Origin: Idiomarina rhizosphaerae
GTDB taxonomy: Bacteria > Pseudomonadota > Gammaproteobacteria > Enterobacterales > Alteromonadaceae
Length of the DNA stretch: 64,000 bases
Assembly (NCBI RefSeq): GCF_024159085.1
Contig: NZ_JAMZDE010000007.1
Span: 1 to 64,000 of the forward strand
Direction of reading: 5' to 3'
Position 1 is the stretch's first letter, and the number at the start of each line of letters is the position of its first letter. Of this stretch, positions 60,186-64,000 are shown in pieces. A program made the position numbers and the translations under genes. The notes beneath the pieces were generated by a model. That model had not been told where the DNA came from. It did no database searches and saw only the letters and a program-made list of their open reading frames with translations.

Positions 60186-60203
60186 TGTAAAGCTTTTGTT
60201 ACA
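60186..60203. promoter_or_regulatory. TyrR-box-like site upstream of hpd
   Basis: TGTAAA-GCTTTT-GTTACA matches the E. coli TyrR consensus TGTAAA-N6-TTTACA at 11 of 12 positions. It lies between tyrR and hpd, 170 bases before the hpd ATG. Confidence 0.55.
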
Positions 60204-60206
60204 ACA

Positions 60207-61787
60207 CTACTTTTTTGTCTGCTCTGCTTTACGGGAGCGACCACTGCGTTGCTTACCAATGCCATAATCACGTAGCTTATTAGCCACTGCAGTATGGGAA
60301 AGACCTAAGCGTTTTGCCAGTTGACGTGTACTGGGAAAGCTAGGATATAAACGGCGTAGTACGTGGCTTTCAAAACGGCGAACCGCATCATCCAGACTCA
60401 TGTCATCGATATCCAGCGCCAGTTGGTCATCTTCCTGGTTGAGTTCGGGTAAACGGATATCGGCGGGCTCCAACGTATAGCCTTCTATCATTGAGACAGA
60501 ACGAAACATGGTGTTTTCCAGCTGGCGCACATTACCCGGCCACTGGTAACGCTTGAGCCGCTCTTTAGCCGCCCGGCTTAAACTTACCTGACTACGGCCC
60601 AGCTTTTTGCAGGCCTGGGTAACGAAGTGTTCAGCCAACAACAAAATATCACTTTTACGTTCACGCAGCGGCGGGACACTAAGCGCCAAAACGTTAAGTC
60701 GATAATACAAGTCTTCACGAAACTCGCCGTTTTCAACCAGTTCATAAAGGTTGCCCTGAGCTGTGCAAATAACCCGTACGTCGACGCTGACTTCCTGCTC
60801 TTCGCCAATACGGCGGAAAACGCCGTCTTCTAAAAAGCGCAACAATTTTGCCTGCAGGCCAATGGACATTTCACTGACCGAGTCCAATAATACAGTGCCC
60901 CCGGCAGATTGCTCCAGAACTCCGGTTTTACGAGTGCTTTGGCTACTTATACTTCCTTCAGCATGACCAAAAAGTTCACTCTCAGCAACATTGTCTGGTA
61001 ATGCCGCACAATTTATAGCGAGAAAGGGTTTATCCTTACGCTGGCTGGCTAAATGACAGGCTTTTGCCAACAGCTCTTTACCAACACCCGTTTCACCTTC
61101 AATTAACAGTGGTGCATCAAGCTCTGCCATACGCTGCGCATCTTTAATAACACGTTTCATGGCGATGTTATCGGTCAGCAGGCGTTCAAAGGCTTTTTCA
61201 TTGTCCTGACTTTGCCAGGTTGCCGTAACCGGCTCAGACTTACAGGTCATTACCGCACCGGCAAAGGCCGTACTACCTTCTTCGTCATTAACCCAGATAG
61301 GCAGTAATTGTGCGTAGTATTCTGAATTGCCTATAGTCACCGCCTCGTATATGGGGTCACGAGGCTTCTTATCCAGCCAGCGCTGTAGAGAGATGCCATG
61401 CACATATTGCATCAACGGTTCTCCTTTCAGGCTTTCTTCCTGACCGGCTAATAAGCGCAAACCCGCGTCATTGATAATATCGATATGGCCTTTGCTATCA
61501 ATAGAAAGAACCGGGTCCGGCAAGGTACTTAACAGCAAACTAAATTCATAATGCTCGCGTTCAAACGGCATGTAAGGAATGGTTTTTACGTCAATAATGT
61601 TGGGAATGCGACGAATCTGAGGCATAAGATGCCGAAAGTCATCGAAGGCTAATTCGGGAAAATTGAGGAAGATTTTTCCTTTAGGATCGACTTCAATGCC
61701 ACGTAAATCAATTTCGTGGTCTCGCAAAATTTGCAGAACATCCTGACAGATACCCAGACGGTCATCACAAGTTATCTCAAGTCGCAT
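60207..61787 (-). CDS. tyrR: TyrR-type regulator of aromatic amino acid metabolism
   Basis: A 526-residue regulator: ACT domain (1-75), PAS domain (about 80-190), AAA+ domain (about 205-430) and a C-terminal helix-turn-helix (TRQLAKRLGLSHTAVANKLRDYGI). Walker A is GETGVGKE (231-238). The GAFTGA loop of sigma-54 activators is missing (LFGHAEGSISSQ), as in E. coli TyrR, so it acts with sigma-70. Unusually, Walker B reads VLLDSVSEM, with Ser303 where Glu is expected. It lies between phhAB and hpd operons and very probably controls both. Confidence 0.92.
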   Translation of the reverse strand: MRLEITCDDRLGICQDVLQILRDHEIDLRGIEVDPKGKIFLNFPELAFDDFRHLMPQIRRIPNIIDVKTIPYMPFEREHYEFSLLLSTLPDPVLSIDSKGHIDIINDAGLRLLAGQEESLKGEPLMQYVHGISLQRWLDKKPRDPIYEAVTIGNSEYYAQLLPIWVNDEEGSTAFAGAVMTCKSEPVTATWQSQDNEKAFERLLTDNIAMKRVIKDAQRMAELDAPLLIEGETGVGKELLAKACHLASQRKDKPFLAINCAALPDNVAESELFGHAEGSISSQSTRKTGVLEQSAGGTVLLDSVSEMSIGLQAKLLRFLEDGVFRRIGEEQEVSVDVRVICTAQGNLYELVENGEFREDLYYRLNVLALSVPPLRERKSDILLLAEHFVTQACKKLGRSQVSLSRAAKERLKRYQWPGNVRQLENTMFRSVSMIEGYTLEPADIRLPELNQEDDQLALDIDDMSLDDAVRRFESHVLRRLYPSFPSTRQLAKRLGLSHTAVANKLRDYGIGKQRSGRSRKAEQTKK

Positions 61788-61810
61788 AAACCCTACTGCA
61801 TTGAACTAAA

Positions 61811-61828
61811 TGTAAAGCAAATAATACA
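61811..61828. promoter_or_regulatory. TyrR-box-like site upstream of tyrR
   Basis: TGTAAA-GCAAAT-AATACA matches TGTAAA-N6-TTTACA at 10 of 12 positions and lies 24 bases before the tyrR ATG, suggesting autoregulation. Confidence 0.42.
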
Positions 61829-61850
61829 CTATTGTTCCCGCGGACAAAAC

Positions 61851-61878
61851 AAAAACCCCGGCCAATAGACCGGGGTTC
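61851..61878 (-). terminator. Rho-independent terminator after phhB
   Basis: On the minus strand CCCCGG-tctattgg-CCGGGG is followed by TTTTTG. It separates phhAB from tyrR. Confidence 0.85.
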
Positions 61879-61902
61879 CATGCAGTTCATCGACAAAGTT
61901 AC

Positions 61903-62244
61903 CTAAGCGTCAAGTACACTGTCGGTTTTTGCCGCCATAATAAAGTCATTTTTATGCAAACCGTTAATGGCGTGAGTCCACCAGGTAACCGTTACTTTAC
62001 CCCATTCAGTAACCAGCTCAGGGTGATGTTTTTCTTCCTCAGCAAGGTCGCCTACACGGTTAGTAAATGCCAGCGCCTGCTTAAAGTTTTTAAACTTAAA
62101 TTCGCGCTGCAACATCATAACGTTGTCTTTTGTTACCGGCGTCCAGTCAGGTATCTCACGCATCAACTCTTTCAGTTCTTCATCGCTGACTTGTGGTGCG
62201 TCTGCATGACACGCTTCACAACGTGCATTTTCCAAGTTTGACAT
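61903..62244 (-). CDS. phhB: Pterin-4a-carbinolamine dehydratase
   Basis: A 113-residue enzyme that recycles the pterin cofactor of phenylalanine hydroxylase. The active-site histidines lie in [27 protein letters not shown], with the family end [13 protein letters not shown]. The N-terminus carries two cysteines ([10 protein letters not shown]) not essential for catalysis. It follows phhA by 19 bases. Confidence 0.95.
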   Translation of the reverse strand: MSNLENARCEACHADAPQVSDEELKELMREIPDWTPVTKDNVMMLQREFKFKNFKQALAFTNRVGDLAEEEKHHPELVTEWGKVTVTWWTHAINGLHKNDFIMAAKTDSVLDA

Positions 62245-62263
62245 TCTTTAATACTCCTTTGCC

Positions 62264-63058
62264 TTAAGCTGCATCTTTTGGTGGAAATTTTGGTTCAAAC
62301 AACCCTAGCTCCATAGCTTCATGAACCAGCGACATAATATCCATATCGGATATCTTAAACAGCTCGTCCACACTCTCTATGGTGTAGTAGATAGGTTGAA
62401 TGATATCAATTCGGTACGGTGTACGTAGCGCATCCAATGCTTTGAGTGGTTTGCGCTCTGGCGTATCGCTATTAACAGCGTATTCCGTTTCAGCGGGAGA
62501 CGATAAAATACCGCCGCCATAAATTCGGATACCCTCTTCAGTTTTTAATAATCCGAATTCTACGGTAAACCAATACAGACGAGCCAGATAAACCCGCTCT
62601 TTGGGTGTGGCCGCCAAACCTAACTTACCGTATTGATGTGTAAAGTGCGCAAACGCAGGGTTCGTTAATAATGGACAATGCCCAAATATTTCGTGAAAAA
62701 TATCCGGTTCTTGTAAATAATCAAACTCTTCGCGCGTACGAATAAAGGTAGCCACCGGAAACTGTTTGTTTGCCAGTAGACGGAAAAATTCATCGAATGG
62801 AATTAACGCCGGAACCTGAGCAACCTGCCAGCCAGTTTCACGTTCCAGTACTTCGTTAACTTCATGCATTTGTGGCAAGCTATCCTTCGGCAAGTCGAGT
62901 AATTCCAGTCCCTTCATATACTCATCGCAAGCTTTACCCGGTATGCATTCTAACTGACGTTCAACAAGATCTTTCCAAATCCCGTTTTCCTCATCACTCC
63001 AGTGAATAATTCCGTTTTCATCCGGTTGCCTTGATACGTATTGACTTTGTTTACCCAT
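62264..63058 (-). CDS. phhA: Phenylalanine 4-monooxygenase
   Basis: A 264-residue pterin-dependent hydroxylase turning phenylalanine into tyrosine, the short bacterial form of the catalytic domain. The iron-binding His-His-Glu facial triad includes HEIFGHCPLL and a Glu in YWFTVEFGLLKTEEG. LIPFDEFFRLLANKQFPVA and GGGILSSPAETEY are conserved. It is the first gene of phhAB and feeds tyrosine to the hpd operon. Confidence 0.97.
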   Translation of the reverse strand: MGKQSQYVSRQPDENGIIHWSDEENGIWKDLVERQLECIPGKACDEYMKGLELLDLPKDSLPQMHEVNEVLERETGWQVAQVPALIPFDEFFRLLANKQFPVATFIRTREEFDYLQEPDIFHEIFGHCPLLTNPAFAHFTHQYGKLGLAATPKERVYLARLYWFTVEFGLLKTEEGIRIYGGGILSSPAETEYAVNSDTPERKPLKALDALRTPYRIDIIQPIYYTIESVDELFKISDMDIMSLVHEAMELGLFEPKFPPKDAA

Positions 63059-63127
63059 AATTCAGCCTTGTTGCTTCCTCATTAATGTTAGATCGTTATT
63101 GTTATTTTTAGTTCATCTTTCGCAGAA

Positions 63128-64000
63128 TTACGCGGACTTCTGCCACTGCACACGGCAGGCCTCCAGCGCCTGTTCAAGATCTGCAATAATATCGTCTGCT
63201 GCTTCTAAGCCTACAGCAATTCTAATCAATGTATCCGAAATTCCCGCTTTAAGACGAGCCTCTGGCGTATACGGAGAATGCGTCATTGATGCCGGGTGCT
63301 GAATCAGTGTTTCAGCATCACCCAGACTTACCGCCAGGGCTATCATTCGCAATTGATTAAGAAAATAACGCGCTTTGGCTTCATCGCCTTCCAGTTCAAA
63401 AGCGATAACCGCTCCGTTGCGGCTCATCTGCTTACCCATTAAAGCTTGTGCCTCGTGGTCAGGCGCTCCGGGGTAGTATATTTTCTTAATATCGTTACGC
63501 GCGGCCAGAAAATCATAAACCGCATCGGCGTTTTCGCAGTGGCGCTGCATGCGCACATCTAAAGTTTTCAGACCACGCAGTATAAGCCAGGCGTCGTGTG
63601 GACTAATGGTGGCGCCCATGTCTTTTAAGGTTGTACTTTTAATGGTGTTAATATCATCGTCACTGCCACAAATAATGCCAGCGACCACGTCACCATGGCC
63701 ATTCAGGAACTTAGTTGCACTGTGCACAACAATATCGGCACCATGCCGTTTAGGCTGCTGCATCAGTGGCGTCATAAACGTATTATCCACCACCAGACGA
63801 ATGTCTAAGTCAGCAATTACGGCATGAACTTTTTCAATATCAACCACTTTTAAGTGAGGGTTAGCCGGCGTCTCCAGAAAAACCAAACGGGTATTTTCGC
63901 GCAAGGTTTCTTTTAACAAGCCTTCGTTGTTTAAATCAATAAAGTCGGCTTCGACGCCGAAACGCTCAAACAACTCACTGAACAGTGCAAAACTGCAACC
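63128..64000 (-). CDS. Methionine gamma-lyase / cystathionine gamma-lyase family, 5' end outside window
   Basis: A partial PLP enzyme of the Cys/Met-metabolism family. The frame stays open to the window edge (YGCSFALF-like sequence, GCSFALFSELFERFGVEADF, at 63943-64000), so the N-terminal part lies beyond 64000. The PLP lysine is in VVHSATKFLNGHGDVVAG and the cofactor Asp in LVVDNTFMTP. The match is best to methionine gamma-lyases (methanethiol, ammonia and 2-oxobutyrate from methionine), but cystathionine gamma-lyase cannot be excluded. Confidence 0.85.
   Translation of the reverse strand, partial: GCSFALFSELFERFGVEADFIDLNNEGLLKETLRENTRLVFLETPANPHLKVVDIEKVHAVIADLDIRLVVDNTFMTPLMQQPKRHGADIVVHSATKFLNGHGDVVAGIICGSDDDINTIKSTTLKDMGATISPHDAWLILRGLKTLDVRMQRHCENADAVYDFLAARNDIKKIYYPGAPDHEAQALMGKQMSRNGAVIAFELEGDEAKARYFLNQLRMIALAVSLGDAETLIQHPASMTHSPYTPEARLKAGISDTLIRIAVGLEAADDIIADLEQALEACRVQWQKSA

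Overview
The window is a contiguous stretch of a gammaproteobacterial chromosome. Gene content and order point to a marine Alteromonadales bacterium close to Idiomarina: tusDCB-tusE next to serS, lrp-ftsK-lolA-rarA-crcB, trxB-aat-bpt-infA facing clpA-clpS-cspD, yejK/yejM followed by tRNA-Pro(GGG), and mrp/metG. The genus is inferred from general resemblance, not from a search. Coding density is high and no gene-free stretch exceeds about 300 bases.

Layout: (1) 1-1298, a complete IS3-family insertion sequence whose left end is the first base of the window, beside tRNA-Ser(UGA). (2) 1.6-9.8 kb, a YccA-type membrane protein, the Tus sulfur relay, and the co-directional ftsK-lolA-rarA-crcB-serS block. 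(3) 9.8-17.5 kb, lrp divergent from ald, then trxB and an N-degron cluster (aat, bpt, clpA, clpS) around infA and cspD. (4) 17.5-27.9 kb, yejK/yejM, tRNA-Pro, a Fic-fold regulator with a ruined active site, small redox and hydrolase genes, a NemR-like TetR with an SDR and a flavin oxidoreductase, and asnA/asnC. (5) 27.9-35.3 kb, an mnmH relic, a secreted M14 peptidase, a DUF1328 small protein, and a cstA / CC-tailed small protein / ArsA-like ATPase set. (6) 35.3-44.9 kb, an RND efflux pair behind an AcrR-like operator, a glycosyltransferase-GtrA fusion, an M28 peptidase and SelO. (7) 44.9-53.6 kb, yvcK, dcd, mrp/metG, hspQ, a HinT-type gene, gamma-glutamyltransferase and a rhombosortase. (8) 53.6-64 kb, an S9 peptidase and a near-complete phenylalanine/tyrosine catabolic region: phhA-phhB, tyrR and hpd-hmgA-fahA-maiA, with a methionine gamma-lyase-like gene cut by the right edge.

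Themes: much of the accessory content fits growth on peptides and amino acids. This includes three exported or lipoprotein peptidases (M14, M28, S9), gamma-glutamyltransferase, alanine dehydrogenase, a CstA-type transporter, a Met/Cys lyase, and the Phe-Tyr-homogentisate route ending in fumarate and acetoacetate. Most genes are ordinary housekeeping genes.

The least explained items are: the Fic-fold/winged-helix protein with QPFSVANGCVGR in place of the catalytic motif and an inverted repeat just before its start; the cstA-small CC protein-ArsA ATPase cluster; a TyrR with an altered Walker B; and a rhombosortase with no visible substrate nearby. No CRISPR array, prophage or obvious new defence system was seen.
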